Assembly (NCBI GenBank): GCA_003249035.1
Contig: QBMK01000018.1
Coordinates: forward strand, 17,229-81,228
Reading direction: 5' to 3'
Origin: Pseudanabaena sp.
GTDB taxonomy: Bacteria; Cyanobacteriota; Cyanobacteriia; Pseudanabaenales; Pseudanabaenaceae
DNA: 64,000 bases
Position numbers and translations under genes: made by a program. The notes below the pieces were generated by a model. It worked only from the letters and a program-made list of their open reading frames with translations, was not told where the DNA came from and made no database searches. The first letter of the stretch is position 1; each line of letters opens with the position of its first letter. Of this stretch, positions 1 to 7,384 are shown piece by piece.

Positions 1-21
1 TGCCAGTAAATTTGATATAAA

Positions 22-121
22 GGGAACTCCAAGAAAAAAACGATCAATATAAAAACAAAAATATGGCGGCGGGCGAAGCCCGCCGCCATATTTTTGGGAT
101 CAATTATTTTTTGCAAGTCCC
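22..121 (-). repeat. Family A palindromic element, copy A1
   Basis: This 100-bp element is the reverse complement of a second copy at 15780-15879. Read on the minus strand it begins GGGACTTGCAAAAAAT and ends CTTGGAGTTCCC; the other copy has nearly the same two ends. The two ends are also imperfect inverted repeats of each other (GGGAACTCCAAG.A6..GATC against GGGACTTGCA.A5..GATC). The middle is a 20-bp perfect stem with loop GAA (56-96). It lies just beyond the 3' end of the sugar transferase gene, next to a family B element. No coding capacity is visible, so it is best read as a MITE-like element. Confidence 0.75.
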
Positions 122-126
122 TAATG

Positions 127-238
127 TATGAGCTTAGAATAATATAGAGCAATACAAAATTGGTGCAGATAGCTTTGCCATCTGCACCAATTTTGTGGGT
201 CAAGTCTTGAAAAGAAGTCTATAATTTTTGCTTAATAT
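127..238. repeat. Degenerate family B palindromic element, copy B4
   Basis: A 16-bp perfect stem (arms 155-170 and 180-195) carries the word ATCTGCACC, which also occurs in the arms of B1, B2 and B3. The outer parts are recognisable but eroded: GAGCTTAGAATAAT on the left resembles the GCTCAGTATAAT end of B1, and AATTTTTGCTTAATA on the right resembles its AATTTTGCTTAGCTA end. The boundaries are approximate. It directly follows element A1 and ends about 25 bp before the sugar transferase stop codon, where it may act as that gene's terminator. Confidence 0.5.
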
Positions 239-263
239 CTTAATCTTAGAAAGATAAAAAATA

Positions 264-1190
264 CTAGCAAGCTCCAAATCCAGAGAGGACTTTAGGAATC
301 GTCATTAACAAAATTTTTAAATCTGACCACAAAGTCCAGTTACAAAGGTAAGTTAAATCACAATCAGTAACCGCATCTAGATCAAGCATTGTTGATCGGG
401 CGCTGACTTGCCAAGCGCCTGTTACCCCTGGTAATGAATTCAATCTTCTTTTGCGATCACCATTAATACGCAAAGCATCATATAAAGCCCAAGGACGAGG
501 TCCAACCAGACTCATTTCACCACCCAAAACATTGAAGAGTTGGGGAAGTTCATCAAGGCTATACTTTCGCATCCAACGACCGACATTTGTAATCCTTGGA
601 TCGTCTTCACATTTATGAAGTCCGGTTTGTCCACTCATCACAAGATGATGCAATTTGTCTGCATCAGTAATCATGGTACGAAATTTAACTATTCTAAATA
701 ATTTCCCACCTTCACCTACACGCCATTGATGAAAAAATACTGAGCCTCTTGACGTACTAGCAATAATCACAGCTAATGAAATCATAACTGGACTAAGAAT
801 CAAGAGAATGAACAGAGCTGAGAACCAATCCAAAGCCCGCTTTACCATCCAAGTAATCGGTTTGATTTTTTGAGGTAATTCATCTGTATGAGGCAAGTTT
901 AATAATACGAATTTACCGGATTTTAAGCACACATCAGCTAAATTCTTAAGTTTAGTTTCTCCAATTTCTGCCTCAACTCGAATCAGGTTTAATTTTGACT
1001 GGCTATAATGACCAGATCTATTTTTACTCGGTGTAAAAGACTTAAAAACACTCAAGCAGTCACGAACGAATGAACCCAAGAGAATCTTGCTTTTCTTAGT
1101 ATTGAACATTGAATTAGATATACAAGAAATATCTTTGGGATGCTTTTTCAGTGCAGTTAACTGTATTTTTTCTGTAATAAGCCCAGTCAT
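264..1190 (-). CDS. Exopolysaccharide sugar transferase (undecaprenyl-phosphate glycosyl-1-phosphate transferase type)
   Basis: A 308-aa protein whose C-terminal 200 residues form a bacterial sugar transferase domain. A membrane helix (about residues 117-145) is followed by KFRTM, then SLDELPQLFNVLGGEMSLVGPRP and LPGVTGAWQVSARS, the usual signatures of this fold. The family moves a sugar-1-phosphate from a nucleotide sugar onto a polyprenyl phosphate at the inner membrane and so starts a capsule or exopolysaccharide repeat unit. The N-terminal 110 residues have no multi-helix region, so this is a short form without the N-terminal membrane domain of WbaP-like enzymes. No other polysaccharide genes are visible, but the window edge is near. 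The sugar specificity cannot be read from sequence. Confidence 0.9.
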   Translation of the reverse strand: MTGLITEKIQLTALKKHPKDISCISNSMFNTKKSKILLGSFVRDCLSVFKSFTPSKNRSGHYSQSKLNLIRVEAEIGETKLKNLADVCLKSGKFVLLNLPHTDELPQKIKPITWMVKRALDWFSALFILLILSPVMISLAVIIASTSRGSVFFHQWRVGEGGKLFRIVKFRTMITDADKLHHLVMSGQTGLHKCEDDPRITNVGRWMRKYSLDELPQLFNVLGGEMSLVGPRPWALYDALRINGDRKRRLNSLPGVTGAWQVSARSTMLDLDAVTDCDLTYLCNWTLWSDLKILLMTIPKVLSGFGAC

Positions 1191-1525
1191 TTCTTGCCTC
1201 TCAACTGCCTTTCTGTATCTACAATGTCAACTAGCTAACCTTGATTTTAATGATCTACTTTTATAAAATTGCACTGTTTAATATCACAAAAGGTTGTTAG
1301 GAGTCTTTAGGATAACGGAATCCATAATATGACTCACTAATCATGCGTTCGATGTGTATATCTAAGAGTCAAATTAATTATTCAATATGGCATTCAATGC
1401 AATCCATATAAAATAAATTCAAGTAATGTAAATCAAAAAAATGGTTCTTATTTTTGTATATCTACTTATCTATCAATTCAGTAGACATAGCAACCACTGG
1501 AAGTTAGCAAAAAGTCATTCAAAAA

Positions 1526-1543
1526 GTTATATAAAAGTTATAT
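1526..1543. repeat. 18-base direct repeat, distal copy
   Basis: GTTATATAAAAGTTATAT occurs here and again exactly at 1883-1900, just before the NTPase gene. This copy is followed by a third partial unit (AAAGTTATTA), so the AGTTATAT word is locally tandem. It could be an operator or simply AT-rich duplication. Confidence 0.5.
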
Positions 1544-1562
1544 AAAGTTATTAAGTATATTG

Positions 1563-1609
1563 AAATTTAAACTCTGTAATCTTTGCACAGACTAGGTTTA
1601 AATTTTTTT
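1563..1609 (+). terminator. Orphan terminator-like hairpin
   Basis: Arms AAATTTAAAC and GTTTAAATTT enclose an inner TCTGT/ACAGA stem, and the 3' side runs into T7 (1603-1609). No coding region ends nearby on the plus strand, so it may end a small untranslated transcript from 1200-1560. Confidence 0.45.
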
Positions 1610-1882
1610 AAGCTTAGGATTGTTGAGCTGTGTGCTCAGATTTGCTTGCAAGTCTTTTGGAGATTTTGCCAGCAGTTCTAGCTTTTTCTGTTTTGCTAAA
1701 ATTCCAAACCTACATAGCAATCTCAAATGAGCTATGGTCGTTTCGACGATTTTTTATATGGGTTAATATTGGGTTTTCAAGATTTACGCCATTAATCTAT
1801 TAAAAATGAGCCTCAAATTCACTAACTTTTAACTAGCCTTGGACGGTTATGTATAAAACGCCTTAGAATGAGCTAGAGCAAG

Positions 1883-1900
1883 GTTATATAAAAGTTATAT
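1883..1900. repeat. 18-base direct repeat, promoter-proximal copy
   Basis: An exact second copy of the 1526-1543 repeat. It ends 23 bp before the ATG of the NTPase gene, where a promoter or regulator site would be expected. Confidence 0.5.
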
Positions 1901-1923
1901 TTATTTCTTTAAAGGCGCATCAT

Positions 1924-3420
1924 ATGACACCTGAAGAGGCGGTGACATTTATAGAACTGGCTTTAAGAGAGCGCAGTTTATCACGTGTTGAGCGGTCTGT
2001 CTTTCTTGGAGTATGGCAAGGTTCTTCCTATGCGGAAATCGCGAAGGAAACTGGCTATGATGCGGGTTACATCAAATTGGTCAGTCATAAGCTATGGCAC
2101 TTATTGACAGATACCTTTGATGAAAAAGTTACCAAAAACACGGTACAAAGTGTAGTTCGTCGTCAGATTCACAAAAAAGTTGATGATCAATCTACTGCTG
2201 TGCCCTCTTTACAGTCTGGGAGTAGTAGCAATCAAGACTGGGGTGAGGTAGTCGATGTCACTTTTTTTTATGGTCGCGGAGCCGAACTTGATGTCTTAGA
2301 GAAATGGGTGGATCGCGATCGTTGTCGGTTAGTAGCGCTTTTGGGTATGGGTGGCTTGGGTAAAACATCTCTATCTGTCAAGCTCGCCCAAAAATTACAA
2401 GACAAATTTGATTTTGTGGTGTGGCGATCTTTAAATAATGCAAAAACACCAAGTGAAATGTTGACGGCAGTGATCCATTTCCTATCACAGCAGCGAGAAA
2501 CTCCTGAAACTACTGACATCAATGCCTTAATTTCACGATTAATGGAATATTTACAGCGCTATCGCTGTTTATTGGTGCTAGACAATTTCGAATCAGTACT
2601 TAAAGATGAAGCTCAAGCTGGTGCATACCGTAAGGACTATGAAGGTTATGGCTCACTACTCAGAAGAGTTGGTGAAGTATCCCATCGTAGTTGCGTAATG
2701 ATTACTAGCCGTGAAATGCCTGAAGAAGTAGCAACTTTGGAAGGGGATATTTTGCCCGTGCGCGCTTTACAAATGACCGGGTTAGATGAATCGGCGGCAG
2801 AGTCAGTTCTCGAATCCAAGGGCATTAAACCGATGACAGGAGATTTACATCGCTTAGTGGAATGGTATCGAGGTAATCCCTTAGCGCTTAAAATTGCCGC
2901 AACTTCAATCAAGGATCTCTATTCGGGTAGTATTAGTCGATTTTTGGAACAAAAGACGATTATTTTCAGTGGTATTGGTAATCTGATCGAGCAACAATAT
3001 AAAAGGCTGACTCCTCACGAGAAACAAGTTATGCTCTGGTTGTCTATCAATCGTGAGCCAGTCCAGCCTAATGAATTACGCTCCGATATTGTGCCAGCGA
3101 TTGAACAAAATCATTTAATGATGTCGTTGCGATCGCTAACAACGACGATCTCTAGTCGATCAGACACCCGCAGGCTTTACTCAGCAGCCTGTCGTCATGG
3201 AGTTTGTCACAAACTTATTAGTCGAACAAATTTATCAAGAGATTACTCAAGAGCATCCTCTTGGCGCTTTACCAAGTATCCAATTGAAGTTAAATCGGCA
3301 ACTTTTCTATTTGCGCCATTACGCCCTGATCAAAGCAACCAGCAAGGACTACATTCGCCAAAGTCAAATTCGCTTAATTCTAGAACCTCTGCTTACAAGA
3401 CTTTTAGGTCGCTTGGGTAG
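1924..3420 (+). CDS. STAND NTPase with NB-ARC domain, N-terminal part of a frameshifted NTPase-WD40 gene
   Basis: The N-terminal 90 residues (MTPEEAVTFIELALRER...) match the helix-turn-helix-like domain that opens many cyanobacterial NB-ARC/WD40 proteins. An NB-ARC ATPase follows: GRGAELDVLEKWV, the P-loop GMGGLGKTSL near residue 142, and a Walker B region LLVLDNFE near residue 217. Such proteins use ATP-driven oligomerisation for signalling or defence; the role here is unknown. Homology stops at about residue 405. From there the frame reads TTTISSRSD..., which is out-of-frame sequence, while the expected continuation (QRRSLVDQTPAGFTQQPVVMEFV) lies in the next frame and joins the WD40 reading frame. 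As written, the last ~90 residues are therefore spurious and the native gene was 1924-5668. Confidence 0.8.
   Translation: MTPEEAVTFIELALRERSLSRVERSVFLGVWQGSSYAEIAKETGYDAGYIKLVSHKLWHLLTDTFDEKVTKNTVQSVVRRQIHKKVDDQSTAVPSLQSGSSSNQDWGEVVDVTFFYGRGAELDVLEKWVDRDRCRLVALLGMGGLGKTSLSVKLAQKLQDKFDFVVWRSLNNAKTPSEMLTAVIHFLSQQRETPETTDINALISRLMEYLQRYRCLLVLDNFESVLKDEAQAGAYRKDYEGYGSLLRRVGEVSHRSCVMITSREMPEEVATLEGDILPVRALQMTGLDESAAESVLESKGIKPMTGDLHRLVEWYRGNPLALKIAATSIKDLYSGSISRFLEQKTIIFSGIGNLIEQQYKRLTPHEKQVMLWLSINREPVQPNELRSDIVPAIEQNHLMMSLRSLTTTISSRSDTRRLYSAACRHGVCHKLISRTNLSRDYSRASSWRFTKYPIEVKSATFLFAPLRPDQSNQQGLHSPKSNSLNSRTSAYKTFRSLG
3131..3145 (+). other. Single-base frameshift in the NTPase-WD40 gene
   Basis: The upstream frame reads SLRSL through cgatcgcta. 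Skipping one base after that lets the sequence continue as QRRSLVDQTPAGFTQQPVVMEFV, the normal family continuation, in the frame of the downstream WD40 part. One extra A in ctaacaac is enough to explain it. No slippery heptamer is evident, so mutation or sequencing error is more likely than programmed frameshifting. Confidence 0.7.
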
Positions 3421-5668
3421 TAAGCAAATGGTAGCCAAAGAACTGTTTCAGACCCTTGAAGAGTTGCGAAGACGCGAACTACGCCCCGAAGGAGAACTAA
3501 AGTCAACCTTTGGTTATGGTGGCGGTAATATTATTAATTTGTTATGCAATCTTGGAATTGATTTAACAGGTACTGATTTTTCTTATCTCGCCATCCGTCA
3601 AGCCTATTTGTCTGAAATTAAATTACATCGAGTTAACTTTTCTCGAACTGCTGTAATTAAATCAGTTTTTGCTGAGGTGATTGGCGGAGTCTTATCAGTA
3701 GCTTTTAGTCCTAATGGGAAATTATTAGCGATCGGGGATACAAAAGGCGATATTCATCTTTGGCAGGTCAGTGATGGTAAGCCAATTCTCACTTACAAAG
3801 GGCATAAGGGATGGGTAGTCTCAGTAGCTTTCAATCCTGAAGGAACAGTTTTAGCTAGTAGCAGTGTCGATCAATCGATCAAGTTATGGGATGTTTCAAC
3901 GGGTGATTGCCTAAATACTCTGCAAGGATATATCGGTGCAGTCATGTCAGTAGCCTTCAGTCCCGATGGCATAACTCTGGCTAGCGGGCACGCCGATCGC
4001 ACGGTAAGACTTTGGAGATCAGGACAATGTATCAATGTTCTGCATAGTCACGAAGATATTGTTGAAGCTGTTGCTTTTAGCTCAAAAGGTAATTTACTGG
4101 CAAGCAGCAGTGATGATTGTTCAGTGCGAATATGGGATGTTGATACTGGCGAATGTTTGCGAATATTTGAAGGTCATGAAGATACGATCTGGTCGCTCGC
4201 TTTTAGTCATAATGGCAATGTGTTAGCAAGTGGTAGCGAAGATAAAACCACACGACTATGGAATGTGGAAACAGGTAACTGTCTTAAAATCTTGACTGGT
4301 CATACTAATACTGTTTTTACAGTCAGCTTTAGTCATGACGGTTCAACACTTGCTACTGGAAGTGGCGATCGCACCATCCGCCTTTGGGATCTAAAGACAG
4401 CCCAATGCTTTAAAACTTTAACTGGGCATAACCATTGGGTGCGATCTGTGGCTTTTCATCCCGCGCGTCTAGTTCTCGCAAGCAGTAGTGGCGATGAAAT
4501 GGTGAAACTTTGGGAAATTGATACTGGTTTTTGTATGCGGACTTTTCAGGGGCATACTGGGCGATCGTGGACTGCCACAAATGATAATCAAAACGATACC
4601 CAAGCTTCTGACAATACTTCTAATGAACATCTCCTTAATCTGTGGGAGGTTTCAACAGGGCAGCAGTTTCGGATTTTGCAAGGTTATACCAATGCAGTCC
4701 GCTCCGTTGTCTTTAACTTAGAGCAAACTATCATAGCTAGCGGTGGTGATGACTCGATCATTCGGCTCTGGGATATTCAATCAGGTAAATGTATTCGGGC
4801 TTTGCATGGTCACGCGGGACAAGTTTGGCAAGTCGCCTTTAGCCCCCTTGGCACATTGCTGGCAAGCTGTGCCGAAGACTGCACGATCAAACTATGGGAT
4901 GTCAGCAGTGGCAATTGTCTAACCACAATTACGGAACATCCTGATTTAGCTAGAACGCTAGTATTTAGTCATGATGGTAAATTGCTGGCAACTGGCGAAA
5001 CCGGTCGAGTGATTAAGCTGAGAGACATTATTACTGGTGAGTGTTTGCGTATTCTTCAAGGACATACATCGGCAGTTTTGACGATCGCCTTTAGTCCCGA
5101 TGATCGCTATTTGATCAGCAGTAGTCGCGATAAAACTGTAAAAATATGGGATACAAAAAACGGAGATTGTCTACAAACGCTAGATACACTTCCCTCAGTT
5201 ACTTCTAATGCCACATTTATGCCAATGCAGCCCCATATTGCCTTTTGCTGCGGAAACAAATCTATCTATCGATGGAATATTAAAAATGGTGAGTTTATCC
5301 CTGAGCATATAAGTCACGATGGCAATGTCTTGACAATTGCCGCAGATCCCGAAGGGATTTTGGTGGCAAGCGCTGGTGAAGATGCCCAAATCAATATTTG
5401 GGACTGGCAAACTGGTGATGTGATAAGCAATTTAGTTGGACATACTGGTTCAATATATACTTTGGTGTTTTCTCCTCATGGCAGTCTGATTGCTAGCGGC
5501 AGTCGTGATGAAACAGTAAAGCTTTGGAATGCAAAGACTGGAGAATGCATCAGAACCTATCGTGAACCTAGACCCTATGAAGGTTTAAATATTTCCGAAG
5601 CCACGGGTTTAACTGCAGCTCAAAAAGATAAGTTAATATCCCTCGGAGCAATCGAAGTACAACTCTAG
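3197..5668 (+). CDS. WD40 repeat protein, C-terminal part of the frameshifted NTPase-WD40 gene
   Basis: Residues 1-160 are the helical linker that normally joins NB-ARC to WD40 in this family (MEFVTNLLVEQIYQEI..., ...GTDFSYLAIRQAYLSEIKLHRVNFS). About 15 WD40 units follow, each ending in a form of IKLWDV, enough for two seven-bladed propellers. One unit (about residues 455-495) holds an Asn/Asp-rich insertion, and one has KLRDI in place of KLWDI. The C-terminus (RPYEGLNISEATGL...LGAIE) is the usual family tail, so this end is complete. The ATG at 3197 is probably an internal methionine of the original long protein, because in-frame homology continues upstream to about 3140. WD40 domains in STAND proteins usually sense a ligand. 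Confidence 0.85.
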   Translation: MEFVTNLLVEQIYQEITQEHPLGALPSIQLKLNRQLFYLRHYALIKATSKDYIRQSQIRLILEPLLTRLLGRLGSKQMVAKELFQTLEELRRRELRPEGELKSTFGYGGGNIINLLCNLGIDLTGTDFSYLAIRQAYLSEIKLHRVNFSRTAVIKSVFAEVIGGVLSVAFSPNGKLLAIGDTKGDIHLWQVSDGKPILTYKGHKGWVVSVAFNPEGTVLASSSVDQSIKLWDVSTGDCLNTLQGYIGAVMSVAFSPDGITLASGHADRTVRLWRSGQCINVLHSHEDIVEAVAFSSKGNLLASSSDDCSVRIWDVDTGECLRIFEGHEDTIWSLAFSHNGNVLASGSEDKTTRLWNVETGNCLKILTGHTNTVFTVSFSHDGSTLATGSGDRTIRLWDLKTAQCFKTLTGHNHWVRSVAFHPARLVLASSSGDEMVKLWEIDTGFCMRTFQGHTGRSWTATNDNQNDTQASDNTSNEHLLNLWEVSTGQQFRILQGYTNAVRSVVFNLEQTIIASGGDDSIIRLWDIQSGKCIRALHGHAGQVWQVAFSPLGTLLASCAEDCTIKLWDVSSGNCLTTITEHPDLARTLVFSHDGKLLATGETGRVIKLRDIITGECLRILQGHTSAVLTIAFSPDDRYLISSSRDKTVKIWDTKNGDCLQTLDTLPSVTSNATFMPMQPHIAFCCGNKSIYRWNIKNGEFIPEHISHDGNVLTIAADPEGILVASAGEDAQINIWDWQTGDVISNLVGHTGSIYTLVFSPHGSLIASGSRDETVKLWNAKTGECIRTYREPRPYEGLNISEATGLTAAQKDKLISLGAIEVQL

Positions 5669-5827
5669 TGGCTTAGTCCCAATTCTTCGCGTGATATTGC
5701 ATAATTGACAACTTAGATGTCTGAATAGGCGATCTCGAAGTGGTTTTCTGACTCAAATCTCAGTAGCTGAACAAGATATTTACATCGGAATTCTTGAATT
5801 TGCGATCTTTAGATGCAAGGATTTTTA

Positions 5828-5928
5828 AGTAGCTCAGTATAATTAAAAAAGCAGAGCCAAAATCTGCACCGCACGCTGCAAGGCCTGTGCAGATTTTGGG
5901 GTTTTGTATTTAATTTTGCTTAGCTACT
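5828..5928 (+). repeat. Family B palindromic element, copy B1
   Basis: A 101-bp element with terminal inverted repeats: AGTAGCTCAGTATAATTAAA at 5828-5847 and the complement of AGTAGCTAAGCAAAATTAAA at 5909-5928. The centre is a hairpin with arms CCAAAATCTGCAC and GTGCAGATTTTGG (5857-5899). Copies in the other orientation lie at 39449-39546 and 63335-63424. It fills the gap between the WD40 gene and the ferredoxin (5669-6035), where I see nothing else. Confidence 0.7.
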
Positions 5929-6035
5929 GACAATCAATTTGGGGATTTTCTTCTCCATCGGCACTGCAAATTTCTAAATTAGTTTCATAATGAAATACAG
6001 ACGTAATCATTGCTCCAAATTGGATATCACTCTAA

Positions 6036-6254
6036 ATGTCTTATACGATTGCCTCGAATATATGTGAAGGTATAGCAGACTGTGTACCTGCCTGTCCTGT
6101 AGCCTGTATCGAGCAAGGGGAGGGAGCAAACATTAAGGGGACAATTTGGTTTAAGATTGATGCCTCGATTTGTATTGACTGTGGTGTTTGCTTTCAGGTA
6201 TGCCCTATACAAGGCGCTATCTTCCCAGAAGAGCGCCCAGAACTAGTAATTTAA
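6036..6254 (+). CDS. Small dicluster-type ferredoxin
   Basis: A 72-aa protein with two cysteine clusters. The first is C10-x5-C16-x3-C20-P-x2-C24 (CEGIADCVPACPVAC) and the second is CIDCGVCFQVCP. This layout is typical of bacterial-type ferredoxins carrying two [4Fe-4S] clusters or one [3Fe-4S] and one [4Fe-4S]. The widened spacing in the first motif resembles the seven-iron type, but the cluster content cannot be settled from sequence. It is a soluble electron carrier with unknown partners. The gene stands alone, with a 460-bp gap downstream, so no pathway is suggested by its neighbours. Confidence 0.88.
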   Translation: MSYTIASNICEGIADCVPACPVACIEQGEGANIKGTIWFKIDASICIDCGVCFQVCPIQGAIFPEERPELVI

Positions 6255-6716
6255 AATTTAAGTTCAAAGTGTGTTTTCAGCTAGTAATTCTGATAATAAA
6301 AACCAATTTTTTGAAAACATGCCTAAGGTAGTCTTTCAAAAATAGGTTTTGGTGTTTTCATCATGTTTTCTACTCTATCTGTAATCGACATGATAGTATA
6401 AACTCCAGTACTAATAGGTAAGTAGCTAAGAGTAAACACACTAAGGTAGTCGTGTTTTCCCTGTAGTGCACAAGCTACGAAGATGTATCTAGTCGCTACC
6501 TGCTGCATATTTTGCAGGAAGCAGTTAGAGCTACAGCAGCAAAAAGATCGCAACTATGATGTTTTTTACTGTGATTGGTTAAAGATAAAAGCACTCAAAA
6601 AGTGGGCAATTGTCCCACTTTTTTGCTTTTAAAATAACTCTTTGCAGCTTGTCTCAAAAGCTCTTACTTCAAAAGATAAAGAAACGCTCACACTGTAAGC
6701 TCAAATCTTAAATTCT
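6255..6716. other. 462-bp intergenic region with a terminator
   Basis: I see no convincing protein gene. The plus strand has short hairpins around 6510-6530 (CTGCA/TGCAG) and a strong intrinsic terminator at 6587-6630, about 330 bp beyond the ferredoxin stop. The transcript ending there is either a long ferredoxin 3' UTR or a separate small RNA. A 76-codon Cys-rich frame on the minus strand was not accepted. Confidence 0.5.
6587..6630 (+). terminator. Intrinsic terminator upstream of rimP
   Basis: The stem AAAAAGTGGG/CCCACTTTTT closes on a short AATT-containing loop, and T-rich sequence follows. The A tract on the left and T tract on the right pair with each other, so it could work in both directions. 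Confidence 0.75.
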
Positions 6717-7178
6717 ATGAGTCATCCTCTAATTCCGCAAATTATTCAAATTGCTGAAGAAGTTGCCTCGTCCCTTGGGTTAGAGGTTGTCGATGTTGTA
6801 TTGCATACCAATAAAAACCCTGTTGTGTTGCGGGTCGACATTCGTCATCCCGATCAAAATACGGGTTTAGATGACTGCGAACGGATGAGTCGCGCGTTGG
6901 AGCCAACTCTTGATGCTGCCGACTTGATTCCCCATGCCTATGTGTTAGAAATTTCTAGCCCTGGAGCCGATCGTCAATTGCATGGCGATCGCGAATTTGT
7001 GGCTTTTCGAGGTTTCTTGGTAACCGTCAGCACAACAGTCATCCATGAAGGCAAACAAAGTTGGAGTGGACACCTCATCTCACGAAACGAGACCCATGTG
7101 ACGATTAGCATCAAGGGACGTATTGTCAATATTCCCCGTGAGCTTGTTGAGCGTGTTGAATTAACCAAAATGGAATAA
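6717..7178 (+). CDS. rimP: Ribosome maturation factor RimP
   Basis: A 153-aa protein of normal RimP length. The N-terminal domain holds GLEVVDVVLHTNKNPVVLRVDIRHP and GLDDCERMSRALEPTLDAADLIPHAYVLEISSPGADRQL, the conserved family core. The C-terminal part (GHLISRNETHVTISIKGRIVNIPRELVERVEL) is the small beta-barrel domain. RimP binds the 30S subunit and helps it mature. It is followed by nusA and ylxR on the same strand, the normal order. A long palindrome (7224-7274) lies in the 206-bp gap before nusA. Confidence 0.93.
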   Translation: MSHPLIPQIIQIAEEVASSLGLEVVDVVLHTNKNPVVLRVDIRHPDQNTGLDDCERMSRALEPTLDAADLIPHAYVLEISSPGADRQLHGDREFVAFRGFLVTVSTTVIHEGKQSWSGHLISRNETHVTISIKGRIVNIPRELVERVELTKME

Positions 7179-7223
7179 AAAGAACTTATGAATATCTACA
7201 TCATTTTGCTATCAATCGAACCA

Positions 7224-7274
7224 CAATATTTTTGTTAGAAGTGTTGCTTTGCAACACTTCTAACAAAAATATTG
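7224..7274. repeat. 24-bp perfect palindrome between rimP and nusA
   Basis: Two 24-base arms flank the loop TTT with no mismatch, and the apex reads GTTGC-TTT-GCAAC. It sits inside what should be a rimP-nusA operon. It has no separate T run outside the stem, so termination efficiency is uncertain; it could partly terminate or mark an RNA processing site. Confidence 0.75.
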
Positions 7275-7384
7275 GGTTCAACTACAGAGATTTGAGCCAA
7301 AGTTAATTGAACGGCGCTCGGCTCTGATTCACACTATCCCTAAATCCCTACAGTTATTGATTTTTATAGAAGCGAGAAATATTT

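Larger units (their letters stand above)
1191..1923. other. 733-bp AT-rich intergenic region
   Basis: I see no gene on either strand. The sugar transferase and the NTPase gene diverge here, so both promoters should lie inside. Visible features are an 18-base repeat present twice (1526-1543 and 1883-1900) and a terminator-like hairpin with a T run at 1563-1609 that belongs to no visible gene. Confidence 0.6.

Noticed and set aside
3132-3144. Programmed ribosomal frameshift in the NTPase gene
   Set aside because: No slippery heptamer or downstream stimulatory structure is apparent; mutation or sequence error is simpler.
6323-6553. 76-codon Cys-rich frame on the minus strand
   Set aside because: Low-complexity start (CCCSSNC), no recognisable domain, no ribosome site, and it lies in a non-coding gap with stems.
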